Below, piece by piece: positions 6,175 through 13,452 of a DNA stretch of 13,452 bases. The stretch's first letter is position 1. Every line of letters begins with the position of its first letter. The notes beneath the pieces were generated by a model that worked only from the letters and a program-made list of their open reading frames with translations, was not told the origin of the DNA and made no database searches. The DNA is from Firmicutes bacterium UBA4981 (GTDB taxonomy: Bacteria; Bacillota; SHA-98; UBA4971): positions 33,288 through 46,739 of the forward strand of contig DGZL01000053.1 in assembly GCA_002398515.1 (NCBI GenBank). The letters run 5' to 3'. The translations under genes and the position numbers were made by a program.

Positions 6175-7386
6175 TTGACCCTTCGAAGTCTGTGGTCTCT
6201 CCTCAAGGGGTATGTTATAATCAGGGTGACCGGAAGGGCTGTTGAGGATTTCATAAATGAAGCCTACACAAGCGGGGTGGAGCTATGGAATCTTCAGCGA
6301 ATAGATGAACGGTCAATTCTCGGCCATATTTATTTACAGGATCTGCCTGAAATTGGCAAGATGCTGAAGAGGACGGATTGCACAGGTAGAATAGAGCGAA
6401 AGATAGGCCTTCCTTTCCTTATCATGAAGCTTTCGAGGAGGAAAGGCTTTGCTATTGGGGCGATTCTGTTTTCTGTTATTCTCTATCTGCTGTCGTCTTT
6501 CGTGTGGTTTGTGAACGTGACCGGCTGCGACAAAATGAGTCCCGACACAATCTTGGAATTCATAGCGAAGCAAGGGGTCAAAGCCGGTGTCCTAAGGCGA
6601 GAGGTTGATTCCACCTCACTCGGTAGGGCAATCTTAGCTGAGTTTCCAGGTCTTGCCTGGGTGGGAGTACACATAAAAGGGACAACTGTCAATATTGAGG
6701 TTGCTGAGAAGACCTTACCTCAGGCGAGGTCAGGGATTACCCACCTTGTAGCGGCAGAAGACGCTCTTGTCACGAACATGATTGTGCTTGCCGGTGAACC
6801 TCTCGTAAGTGAAGGAGATACAGTCGCCAAAGGTCAAATGCTGGTAACCGGTATCATCATCTCGCCTTATGGCTATGAAGACACAGACAGAGACAAGCGA
6901 CATGTTATTAATGCCAAAGGAGTGGTTATTGGAAGAGTCTGGCGCACATACCAGGGTGTTCTGGAGTTGGTACAAGAATTTGAAACCGAGACCGGCAGGG
7001 TGGAGAAAGCAGGTCGTCTGTCGTTTGGCCCGTATGAACTACGCATAGGCCCGGAAAGCGCGCCTTTTCAAACATATACTGAAGATCAGTCAGTATGGGA
7101 AGTCCCATTCCTTGGAGGGACTAAGCCTTTGATAGGGCTGACCGCCACAACTTATCGAGAGACCGAGAAATCTGTTGAGATTGCAGATGAGGAGGAAGCC
7201 CTGGAGGACTTGAAAGAAGAAGCTTTCGCACATGTGAAAGCGAAGATTCCCGGAGGGGCTAAGATCCTTGACGAAAGAGAAGAGCTCAAATACTCTGAAG
7301 AGAGGAAATGGGTGTATACTCTGACAATAGAGACTCTTGAAGATATAGCGCAGGAAAGGAGCGAGGACCGGGAAGGTGAACATTGA
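6175..7386 (+). CDS. yqfD: Sporulation protein YqfD
   Basis: A 403-residue membrane protein matching YqfD in length (398 in Bacillus) and in order of domains. An N-terminal cytoplasmic part covers residues 1-85 (LLKGYVIIRVTGRAVEDFIN). One transmembrane helix lies at about 91-113. An FtsQ/POTRA-like segment follows at 114-180 (VNVTGCDKMSPDTILEFI, AWVGVHIKGTTVNIEVAE), then a beta-rich extracytoplasmic region with LVSEGDTVAKGQMLVTG. The C-terminal tail is rich in Glu and Lys. TTG at 6175 is the best start because GGAGGGGGG (6161-6169) precedes it and the family starts right before the WSLLKGYV motif. The upstream ATG at 6079 lies inside yqfC. It overlaps phoH by 11 bases. Mother-cell engulfment or forespore envelope function is known for the family, but its mechanism is not defined. 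Confidence 0.92.
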   Translation: MTLRSLWSLLKGYVIIRVTGRAVEDFINEAYTSGVELWNLQRIDERSILGHIYLQDLPEIGKMLKRTDCTGRIERKIGLPFLIMKLSRRKGFAIGAILFSVILYLLSSFVWFVNVTGCDKMSPDTILEFIAKQGVKAGVLRREVDSTSLGRAILAEFPGLAWVGVHIKGTTVNIEVAEKTLPQARSGITHLVAAEDALVTNMIVLAGEPLVSEGDTVAKGQMLVTGIIISPYGYEDTDRDKRHVINAKGVVIGRVWRTYQGVLELVQEFETETGRVEKAGRLSFGPYELRIGPESAPFQTYTEDQSVWEVPFLGGTKPLIGLTATTYRETEKSVEIADEEEALEDLKEEAFAHVKAKIPGGAKILDEREELKYSEERKWVYTLTIETLEDIAQERSEDREGEH

Positions 7387-8371
7387 GACAGCTAAGCTGA
7401 GTACGCTGATGCTGGATATTCATGAAGCAGAGGCTCTGTTTGGTAGGCGTGATGAGAAGATCCGGCTAATTGAGAAGGAACTTGGTGTCGTGGTAATGTC
7501 CAATGGCCATGACGTGCATATAGACGGTAATCCATTTGATGTGGAGATTGCCGAGAGAGTTGCGAGAGACCTCCTCGAGGTCATAAGGGAAGGTCACAGG
7601 TTAACTACAGGAGACGTTCGGTGCTGTATTGAGCTTGCCAAGGAAGGTAGTAGGACAAGCTTGGCAATGATAATGGGAGATGTCATTCAGGTCACAACCA
7701 GAGGCAAGAAGATCGCGCCGAGGACATTGGGGCAGAAGATGTACCTAGACGCCATGAGGCGGCGGGATGTTGTTTTTGCAATAGGACCTGCAGGGACAGG
7801 TAAGACATATCTTGCCATGGCTATGGCAGTAGCCGCACTGAAGATGCGAGAAGTATCTAAGATAATTCTGACTCGCCCTGTGGTTGACGCCGGGGAGAAA
7901 CTGGGATTCCTCCCGGGAGATCTGCAGGACAAGGTGGATCCTTATCTCAGACCCGTGTACGATGCCTTATATGATATTGTAGGCGTTGAGACATTTCGGA
8001 AACATCTGGACAAAGGTGTTATTGAGATTGCGCCACTCGCTTATATGCGAGGCCGCACACTTGACGACTCTTTTGTTGTCTTGGACGAGGCTCAAAATAC
8101 TACGCATGAGCAGATGAAGATGTTCCTGACGAGAATGGGGTTTGGGTCCAAGCTTGTGATAACCGGAGACCTGACCCAAACCGACCTGCCCAGTTTGAAG
8201 CTGTCAGGACTCAATCAGGTCCGGCATATTCTAGGTGCTGTGGAGGATATAGAATTCATATATCTTACTGATAAGGACGTAGTGAGGCACGAGATTGTTC
8301 AAAAGATAATAAGAGCTTATGAGAAATATGATAATGAGAAATCCGCGTCAGACGAAAAAGTGGAAGTGTAG
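7376..8371 (+). CDS. phoH: PhoH-family P-loop ATPase
   Basis: A 331-residue PhoH/YlaK-type ATPase. The N-terminal part, to about residue 120, is the small KH-like region. Walker A is GPAGTGKT at 137-144 and Walker B is VVLDEAQN at 234-241. A helicase-like VITGDLTQTDLP follows at 261-272, and ILTRPVV-x-AGEKLGFLPG lies at 164-181. All nucleotide-binding residues are present. PhoH proteins are linked to RNA metabolism and to YbeY by co-occurrence, and ybeY is indeed two genes downstream. The GTG start at 7376 overlaps yqfD by 11 bases, with AGGAGCGAGG (7357-7366) upstream. The length is normal for the Firmicutes form (about 320). Confidence 0.95.
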   Translation: MNIETAKLSTLMLDIHEAEALFGRRDEKIRLIEKELGVVVMSNGHDVHIDGNPFDVEIAERVARDLLEVIREGHRLTTGDVRCCIELAKEGSRTSLAMIMGDVIQVTTRGKKIAPRTLGQKMYLDAMRRRDVVFAIGPAGTGKTYLAMAMAVAALKMREVSKIILTRPVVDAGEKLGFLPGDLQDKVDPYLRPVYDALYDIVGVETFRKHLDKGVIEIAPLAYMRGRTLDDSFVVLDEAQNTTHEQMKMFLTRMGFGSKLVITGDLTQTDLPSLKLSGLNQVRHILGAVEDIEFIYLTDKDVVRHEIVQKIIRAYEKYDNEKSASDEKVEV

Positions 8372-8383
8372 GAGGGATTGTCT

Positions 8384-10570
8384 GTGCCTATTCCTGTTCA
8401 GAAAGGGGGTTCATCAAAACCCGCTTCTCTGATGGAGAAAAGAAAAAGATTCTCGTTAGACCCTACGCTTCAGCGGTGGCTCATAGTAGGCGGAATAGTC
8501 TTTATACTGACCATAATACTCATGACTGTACTCATTCCCGGCAGGATTGAAATGGAAGCGGGCCAACCGAGCAGGTATGACATTGAAGCTCAACGAGATA
8601 TTGTGGATAGGCCTTCTACTGAGAGGCTAAAGGAAGATGCAGGGCGGGAAGCAATCAAGGACGCCAATCTTTCTCAGGCCAATTACGATATCAGTCTTGC
8701 AGCCAGTATTTCTGCTGAGGATCATGTAGACTTCATTTTTGACATTATTAATAAGCAACGTGGGGCAGTGGAAACCTGGAAACAGGAATCCGCAAGCAAC
8801 GTTGGTGAGCGGGTCAAATCCCTCATTCCTGAGATAGTCAAGAAGATTGAAAGTGACTCAGGAGTAAGGATTTCCGAGAAGACAGTCGATACGTTACTCG
8901 GGCTTTCTGACGATGAGTTTGACGCAGCAAGAATCGGCGCGAAACAAGCTGCAGGCTGGATCATGAGGGAGAAGCGAATCAGCAAAGAGACGCTGGACGT
9001 TGCGAAGAAGGAAGCAGAGGATATTATCCGCGCCCAGCACGCTTCTCCGGAAACCAAAGCAGCGCTGCTTGAAATTGTCGAAGAGCAGATAAGCCCTAAT
9101 CTTGTGCTTAATCCGGGCAAAGTGGAGCAGGCTCGTGAATCCGCTGAAAAACAGGTCAAACCTGTTATGATCCTAAAAGGACAGACCATCATACGGCGGG
9201 GGGAGATTGCCACTTCGGATCACATAGACATTCTACATGATCTGGGGCTCTTGTCTCCGACATTTGATGCAGTGACCTTAGCGTGCATCATTGTGATGAT
9301 AGTTGTTCTCCTGTTCGGTATGGGTGTTTACTTGTATCTTTATCGGAGGGACATCTGCAGCCAAACTAAGCCTCTCTTGATTCTGGGTACGGTAACAGTC
9401 CTGACTGTGTTTCTCATAGCAGTGATTTCATCCATACCATGGGACGGGGCAAGTTTTCTCGTGCCTGCAAGTCTAGGGACTATGCTCATCGCCATACTTG
9501 TTGATTCTGAGCTGTCGCTGCTTGCCGGGGTAGTATTCGGAGTTTTAACAGGCATAATCAGCGGTGGTTCCCTTGCTTCCGCTGTCATAGCAATGCTGTC
9601 AGGCGTTGCCGGAGCGTTTGCAGTAACGAGAATATCAGAACGGTCTGACCTGATGCGGGCAGGTATGATTGTAGGCACAACTACAGCCTGTGTTATTGCG
9701 GTTGCCGGTCCGCTTACAGGAAACTATCAGATCTCACGTATGTGGTATATGGGTGTTCTGAACGGCGTTCTTTCTACGGTAATTACCATAGGCTTTTTGC
9801 CGTTCTTCGAGAATATATTCAGGGTTACCACACCTATTAAGCTTCTGGAACTGTCAAACCCTAATCAGCCGTTGCTACGAAGACTCCTCATGGAAGCGCC
9901 CGGCACTTATCACCACAGCATTATTGTGGGTAATCTGGCAGAGGCGGCTGCTGAGGCTATTGGCGCTGATTCCCTCCTGGTTAGGGTTGCGGCGTATTAT
10001 CATGATGTGGGGAAGACGAAGAGACCTTACTTCTTTGTTGAGAATCAGTTGATGCAGGATAACCCCCATGATAAGTTAGCTCCGACTCTGAGCACACTGA
10101 TTATAATGTCCCATATTAAGGATGGGGTGGATATGGCATCCCGAAGCGGGCTGCCGGAGTCGATCATAAGTATCATAAGAGAGCATCATGGAACTACTTT
10201 AGTGCCATACTTCTACCACAAGGCCAGCGAGAATGCAAAGGAAGAAGTCGTTGACGAGAAAGACTATAGATATGTAGGGCCAAAGCCACAGACAAAAGAG
10301 TCTGCCATAGTCATGTTGGCAGACTCCGTTGAGGCTGCTGTCAGATCGCTGTCCAGGCCTACTCCGGGCCGTATCGAAGGGCTTGTCAGGAAGATAGTCA
10401 AGGAAAGGCTTGCAGACGGTCAATTCGACGAATGTGACCTGACCCTCAAAGATCTTGACGGAGTGGCCAATGCTTTTGTGCGGGTGCTTAGCGGGATATA
10501 TCATCCTAGGATCGAATATCCTGATGTTGTCCAGAGGGATGCTGATACTAAGAAGGTGCATGGTAGTTAA
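8384..10570 (+). CDS. pgpH: 7TM-HD cyclic-di-AMP phosphodiesterase PgpH (YqfF)
   Basis: A 728-residue membrane phosphodiesterase of the 7TMR-HD family. Characterised members in Listeria and Bacillus hydrolyse c-di-AMP to pApA. One transmembrane helix is at 33-51, followed by a large extracytoplasmic helical domain (52-295) and a bundle of transmembrane helices at about 297-480. The cytoplasmic HD domain spans about 500-665. Its metal ligands are visible as GTYHHS (H510/H511), YYHDVGK (H540-D541), REHHGT (H601/H602) and MLADSVEA. GTG at 8384 is preferred over the in-frame TTG at 8378, because GGAGG at 8371-8375 is eight bases from GTG but only two from TTG. The yqfF gene sits between phoH and ybeY exactly as in Bacillus. 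It likely tunes osmotic and wall homeostasis through c-di-AMP. Confidence 0.95.
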   Translation: MPIPVQKGGSSKPASLMEKRKRFSLDPTLQRWLIVGGIVFILTIILMTVLIPGRIEMEAGQPSRYDIEAQRDIVDRPSTERLKEDAGREAIKDANLSQANYDISLAASISAEDHVDFIFDIINKQRGAVETWKQESASNVGERVKSLIPEIVKKIESDSGVRISEKTVDTLLGLSDDEFDAARIGAKQAAGWIMREKRISKETLDVAKKEAEDIIRAQHASPETKAALLEIVEEQISPNLVLNPGKVEQARESAEKQVKPVMILKGQTIIRRGEIATSDHIDILHDLGLLSPTFDAVTLACIIVMIVVLLFGMGVYLYLYRRDICSQTKPLLILGTVTVLTVFLIAVISSIPWDGASFLVPASLGTMLIAILVDSELSLLAGVVFGVLTGIISGGSLASAVIAMLSGVAGAFAVTRISERSDLMRAGMIVGTTTACVIAVAGPLTGNYQISRMWYMGVLNGVLSTVITIGFLPFFENIFRVTTPIKLLELSNPNQPLLRRLLMEAPGTYHHSIIVGNLAEAAAEAIGADSLLVRVAAYYHDVGKTKRPYFFVENQLMQDNPHDKLAPTLSTLIIMSHIKDGVDMASRSGLPESIISIIREHHGTTLVPYFYHKASENAKEEVVDEKDYRYVGPKPQTKESAIVMLADSVEAAVRSLSRPTPGRIEGLVRKIVKERLADGQFDECDLTLKDLDGVANAFVRVLSGIYHPRIEYPDVVQRDADTKKVHGS

Positions 10571-10599
10571 GGGACTGCTGATTATAGGGGGTACGCAGG

Positions 10600-11043
10600 T
10601 TGCCTGTGGAAATTTCAGACATTCAGACCGCTGTTGAAGTTACACCCGAAATGTCGGACATCGCGAAAAGGGTGGCCATTAAATGCCTCAAGCATGAAAA
10701 CGTGCATCCAAGTGAGGTTGAGGTAAGCATAGTTTTTGTGGATGATATTCATATTGCGGCATTGAATCGAGAGTACAGAGGACTTGACAGTCCTACTGAC
10801 GTTCTCTCATTTCCCATGGACGACCCTGGTATCCCACGGGATGAACCTGTTCCTCTGGGAGATATCGTGATTTCCTTGGAGACTGTAGAGAGAGAGGCTT
10901 CGGATTTAGGGGGATTCCTCAATTACCTGGCGCTCCTTGTTGTCCATGGGCTTTTACATTTGCTAGGTTATGACCATGAGGCTGATGAGGACGCTGAAGT
11001 TATGGAAGGGCTTGAGGCGCAAGTGCTTGCTGATTTGCTCTGA
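10600..11043 (+). CDS. ybeY: Endoribonuclease / rRNA maturation factor YbeY
   Basis: A 147-residue UPF0054 metalloprotein needed for 16S rRNA 3'-end maturation and 70S quality control in bacteria. The zinc motif H-x3-H-x5-H is intact at H116, H120 and H126 (HGLLHLLGYDH). The other signature, LNREYRGLDSPTDVLSFP, is at 55-72. TTG at 10600 has AGGGGG at 10586-10591, eight bases upstream. The in-frame GTG at 10606 is less well spaced. A 29-base gap separates it from pgpH. The adjacency with phoH-pgpH and dgkA is the standard Firmicutes order. Length is normal, so the frame-2 reading that continues past its stop is not taken as an extension. Confidence 0.95.
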   Translation: MPVEISDIQTAVEVTPEMSDIAKRVAIKCLKHENVHPSEVEVSIVFVDDIHIAALNREYRGLDSPTDVLSFPMDDPGIPRDEPVPLGDIVISLETVEREASDLGGFLNYLALLVVHGLLHLLGYDHEADEDAEVMEGLEAQVLADLL

Positions 11044-11054
11044 TTACGCCGCCG

Positions 11055-11120
11055 CGAGCGCGCCTGTGTTCTCAGGCGGAGATTGGCTCGAGGATGGCAT
11101 AACGCAAGCGGTAACTGCGT
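11055..11120 (+). other. Inverted repeats in the ybeY-dgkA gap
   Basis: The 151 bases between ybeY and dgkA contain a nested pair of helices. CGAGC/GCTCG (11055-11059 with 11086-11090) encloses CGCCTG/CAGGCG (11061-11066 with 11073-11078). A separate hairpin, ACGCA/TGCGT, follows at 11102-11106 and 11116-11120. No T tract follows, so a simple terminator is unlikely. No recognised riboswitch or promoter is visible. A structured leader is possible. Confidence 0.3.
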
Positions 11121-11194
11121 GGAATAGGATTTGTGCCCTGTCCACATAGGCTTCGTGATACAGACATCTTGCGGCGTGACTGGGGGAGCCATTG

Positions 11195-11560
11195 GTGAAG
11201 ACACGTTCTTTGGGTGAGAGCTTTCGGTGTGCTTTTCAAGGAGTTGTTTTCGTTCTCAGGACTGAAAGGAATATGGCGCTCCACTTTCTTGCAGCTGTAT
11301 TAACGCTCCTCGTTGCTGCCCTACTTCGAGTCACTTTGTTGGAACTTGCGTGCCTGACTTTGACGATAGCTGTTGTTCTCGTATGTGAACTGACAAATAC
11401 CGCACTTGAGATTCTATGTGACATAGTGTGTCGAGACTTAGAGCCTAGAATAAGAAGAGTAAAGGATGTAGCTGCAGGCGCTGTGTTGGTAAGCGCAATC
11501 ACAGCTGTTATCGTAGGAATCCTTGTGCTTTGGCCACGAGTTATTTCGGGAACCAGATGA
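11195..11560 (+). CDS. dgkA: Diacylglycerol/undecaprenol kinase DgkA
   Basis: A 121-residue integral membrane lipid kinase. In Gram-positives this family phosphorylates undecaprenol to feed the undecaprenyl-phosphate carrier of wall synthesis, rather than diacylglycerol. Family motifs are E24-R25-N26 with H30 (ERNMALH), E65-x-x-NTALE72 with D76, and K90-D-V-A-A-G-A near the third helix. Hydrophobic helices cover about 31-47, 50-66 and 93-113. GTG at 11195 is the preferred start, with GGGGGAG (11182-11188) six bases upstream. The TTG at 11192 leaves only three. In Bacillus, dgkA is followed by cdd and era. Here it is followed by two DUF881 genes, which is unusual. Confidence 0.92.
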   Translation: MKTRSLGESFRCAFQGVVFVLRTERNMALHFLAAVLTLLVAALLRVTLLELACLTLTIAVVLVCELTNTALEILCDIVCRDLEPRIRRVKDVAAGAVLVSAITAVIVGILVLWPRVISGTR

Positions 11561-11625
11561 ATTCTTGAATCATAATTGGATCGGGATTTAACTGTGGTGT
11601 GGCTGAAATTGAGGAGGCTTCGAGT

Positions 11626-12672
11626 ATGAGAGAGTCTTTCCCTGCCGGTCTCAAAGCACTTATAGCCTTTCTTGTCATAGTAATGGTAGGAAATGTGCTC
11701 ATACTTGCCAGGTCCTTGGAACTTCTGAGGTTCCCCGGGGAGATTACGGATACCGAGGTAGTTCGAGGAGGCGCCAGGGTGATCGCGGCTTATTACGAGA
11801 AGACCATTGCCGACGCAGGCCTTTCCAGGAATTCCGCAGTGAGAGATGCACTTGCCAAATTCAAGTTTGAGGTAGAGCAGGCTGCAAGCGGTGAGGAGAT
11901 TGCGCAAGTGATCTGGGCATATGGCAGAGCAGTACAGGATGTAATTGCCCGTGAAGAGGAGAACCAGCGCAGAGAGTTTGTGCTCTGGGTTGTGAATCAG
12001 GATCCTGCGTTAAAAGAGGCCGTGGATAAGGTTGGTATTAACGTGTCACTTGGTCAGGATGGTATCGTATGTATAGACTCAGGTGACATTACTCTGTCGG
12101 AGACAACGATTTCCAGACTAAAAAATGATCCCAGCGTCACAACGCTTTCTCAGCCTGTGGACATTGAAGTCACAGACGGAAAGGCTCAACTGGTGACACC
12201 CCGTACAGTGCAAGATGCTATGCGAGTGCTCCAAAGCGAAGTAGTGTCCCTTCGCGCGACTCTCGAGAACCTGCGGAAAACGGCGGGATACAGTCAACTC
12301 GAGGGACAGGGTATCGTCGTCTCTGTATATGATGCTCGCGGTGGGGGGTACTTGCGCGAGGAGGTGGTACAGGAAAGAGACATCAGGGACATGATCAATG
12401 AGCTGTTCGCTGCAGGCGCCACAGGCGTTGAAGTAGGAGGTCAGCGTCTTGTCGCCACATCTTCCGTAAGGAGTGCAGGCCCTCTTCTCCTTGTGGATCA
12501 ACAACCAATCCCTGTGAATCCTGTGGTGATTAGGGCCGTAGGCGATCCGGTGCTGCTTGAAAGCAGTCTGGAGCTAATCAGAAACAGTCTGAAACCGTGG
12601 GGTATACAAGTGGAAGTTGAGAAAAAAGATAACCTAGTGCTCTCTGCCTTCAGAAGGGAGGGCTTGTGGTAA
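11626..12672 (+). CDS. DUF881 membrane protein, long form with extra insert
   Basis: A 348-residue single-pass membrane protein with a C-terminal DUF881 domain. The helix is at about 9-31, followed by LRFPGE (34-39). Residues 41-112 are predicted helical. Residues ~113-199 form a segment that the downstream paralog lacks. A short coiled coil at 199-220 leads to the DUF881 core (about 222-330), with LEGQGIVVSVYDA, ERDIRDMINELFAAGATGVEVGGQRL and PVNPVVIRAVGDP. DUF881 proteins (YlxW/YlxX type) usually lie near sbp and ftsZ and have no defined biochemistry. I chose ATG at 11626 because GAGGAGG (11611-11617) is eight bases upstream. A GTG at 11599 would add nine residues but has no ribosome-binding site. 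A very weak promoter-like pair TTGAAT/TTTAAC (11565-11592) precedes it. Confidence 0.88.
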   Translation: MRESFPAGLKALIAFLVIVMVGNVLILARSLELLRFPGEITDTEVVRGGARVIAAYYEKTIADAGLSRNSAVRDALAKFKFEVEQAASGEEIAQVIWAYGRAVQDVIAREEENQRREFVLWVVNQDPALKEAVDKVGINVSLGQDGIVCIDSGDITLSETTISRLKNDPSVTTLSQPVDIEVTDGKAQLVTPRTVQDAMRVLQSEVVSLRATLENLRKTAGYSQLEGQGIVVSVYDARGGGYLREEVVQERDIRDMINELFAAGATGVEVGGQRLVATSSVRSAGPLLLVDQQPIPVNPVVIRAVGDPVLLESSLELIRNSLKPWGIQVEVEKKDNLVLSAFRREGLW

Positions 12673-13452
12673 TGAAGGCCGGAGACGGCGACAAGGTTCT
12701 TACAAAGGAGTCCTTCCTAAGCTCCTTATTGAGACCGATGTTCATTTGCGCGATAATCCTTCTCTTGCTTGACACGCTTATGTTGGCGAGAACACTGTCA
12801 TTCTTTCATTTTCCCGGTGAACTGGATGAGTTTGGGATGGCGCAAAGAGGTGGATTCGGCGTAGCAGCGCAGCTGGAGAATTTCGCCAAGCAAGTAGGGG
12901 CGCTTCATCTTCCTGAGGTTCAAGAGGTCCTTTCCCGGCTCGATACTGCGCTTGGCTTGGCTGCCAGTCCTGCTGAGGTAGCTCGTGCCTTGTCAGTGGA
13001 AGCGAGGGAAGCTCAAGAGGTGATAGCTTTTGCCCATGAAGATGCCACGGGTTCAAAGAGCAGGATGGGTGAGAGCGGGCAAATAAAAGAGAAGGTCCAA
13101 GAACTCCAAGAAGAAGTAAGGGTATTTCGTGAAGAGCTTGAGAAACTTAGCCAGGCAGCGGGATTGGCTGAGCTCTCAGGGTCGGGGATTATTGTTCATG
13201 CTTTTGACGCGGAGGACGGATTCCGCAGTCGTGAAATAATTCATGATAAAGATGTACGGGATATTGTGAATCTACTTTTTTGGAGTGGAGCCAAAGGGGT
13301 AGAGGTAGGAGGCAGGCGAATTATTGCCCAGTCGTCCATCAGATGCGCAGGGCCGATTCTCTTGGTGAATCACCAGCCGGTAGCTGTGAATCCGGTGGTC
13401 ATAAGGGCAGTCGGGGATCATGATGCACTTACAGAGAGCCTCTTTGAGTTGA
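12672..13452 (+). CDS. Second DUF881 membrane protein (3'-truncated by window end)
   Basis: An open frame of 260 codons with no stop before the window end. ATG at 12672 overlaps the previous stop by one base (TAATG), and AAGGGAGG at 12654-12661 serves as ribosome-binding site, so the pair is co-translated. A membrane helix is at about 22-39, followed by the same FPGE signature (47-50) as the upstream gene. A helical region follows, then a clear coiled coil at 137-160 (KEKVQELQEEVRVFREELE). The DUF881 core begins at about 165, with SGSGIIVHAFDA, HDKDVRDIVNLLFWSGAKGVEVGGRR, LLVNHQPVAVNP and VVIRAVGDH. It is paralogous to the neighbour but lacks its ~68-residue insert. The C-terminal end is not visible. 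Confidence 0.88.
   Translation, partial: MKAGDGDKVLTKESFLSSLLRPMFICAIILLLLDTLMLARTLSFFHFPGELDEFGMAQRGGFGVAAQLENFAKQVGALHLPEVQEVLSRLDTALGLAASPAEVARALSVEAREAQEVIAFAHEDATGSKSRMGESGQIKEKVQELQEEVRVFREELEKLSQAAGLAELSGSGIIVHAFDAEDGFRSREIIHDKDVRDIVNLLFWSGAKGVEVGGRRIIAQSSIRCAGPILLVNHQPVAVNPVVIRAVGDHDALTESLFEL

Noticed and set aside
10985..11149. 54-codon frame-2 ORF overlapping the ybeY end and running into the dgkA gap
   Set aside because: It starts inside ybeY, has no ribosome-binding site, and YbeY already has normal length. It does not resemble the missing cdd or any family I know. The tail is only weakly protein-like.
11565..11592. TTGAAT-N16-TTTAAC as a promoter for the DUF881 pair
   Set aside because: Both boxes match the consensus at only four of six positions, so chance is likely. 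Mentioned only in the gene entry.
11236..11907. 223-codon minus-strand ORF across dgkA and the first DUF881 gene
   Set aside because: It spans two well-supported plus-strand genes, its translation is low in recognisable motifs, and it has no plausible start signal.

Overview
The window is one continuous chromosomal block from a low-to-mid GC Gram-positive (Bacillota), probably a spore-forming or formerly spore-forming clostridial-type lineage. The evidence is the gene order, which follows the classical yqe/yqf locus of Bacillus and Clostridia: rsmE - mtaB - hit - rpsU - nfeD - floA - (unknown) - yqfC - yqfD - phoH - pgpH - ybeY - dgkA. YqfC and YqfD belong to families known mainly from sporulating Firmicutes. 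All genes lie on the + strand. I see no mobile element, CRISPR array, tRNA or rRNA.

Layout. (1) 1-2209: translation-linked genes, namely the 3' end of rsmE, the complete mtaB and a HIT hydrolase, tightly packed. (2) 2210-2580: rpsU as a near-isolated unit, with a near-consensus sigma-A promoter directly behind the HIT stop, a ~113-nt leader and a terminator hairpin. (3) 2581-5729: a membrane-organisation operon of full-length nfeD (membrane serine protease), floA (flotillin) and an unrecognised membrane-anchored acidic protein, closed by a second hairpin. (4) 5755-11560: a possible 35-residue cysteine-rich ORF, then yqfC, yqfD, phoH, pgpH (c-di-AMP phosphodiesterase), ybeY and dgkA. (5) 11626-13452: two tandem DUF881 membrane proteins, the second cut by the window end. 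It has no stop in the window.

How the genes fit together. Blocks 1, 2 and 4 mix ribosome and tRNA maturation (RsmE on 16S rRNA, MtaB on tRNA, S21, YbeY) with envelope and second-messenger functions (NfeD/FloA microdomains, PgpH, undecaprenol kinase). At the right end the usual cdd-era continuation is replaced by DUF881 genes, a family usually seen beside cell-division genes. Those two genes share a lineage-specific N-terminal region, and the first carries an extra ~68-residue insert. This is the least ordinary part of the window.

Translation starts are notable. By Shine-Dalgarno placement, nine of fourteen recognisable starts are GTG or TTG. Three gaps (before rpsU, nfeD and dgkA) hold inverted repeats that could be structured leaders, but none matches a riboswitch I can name.
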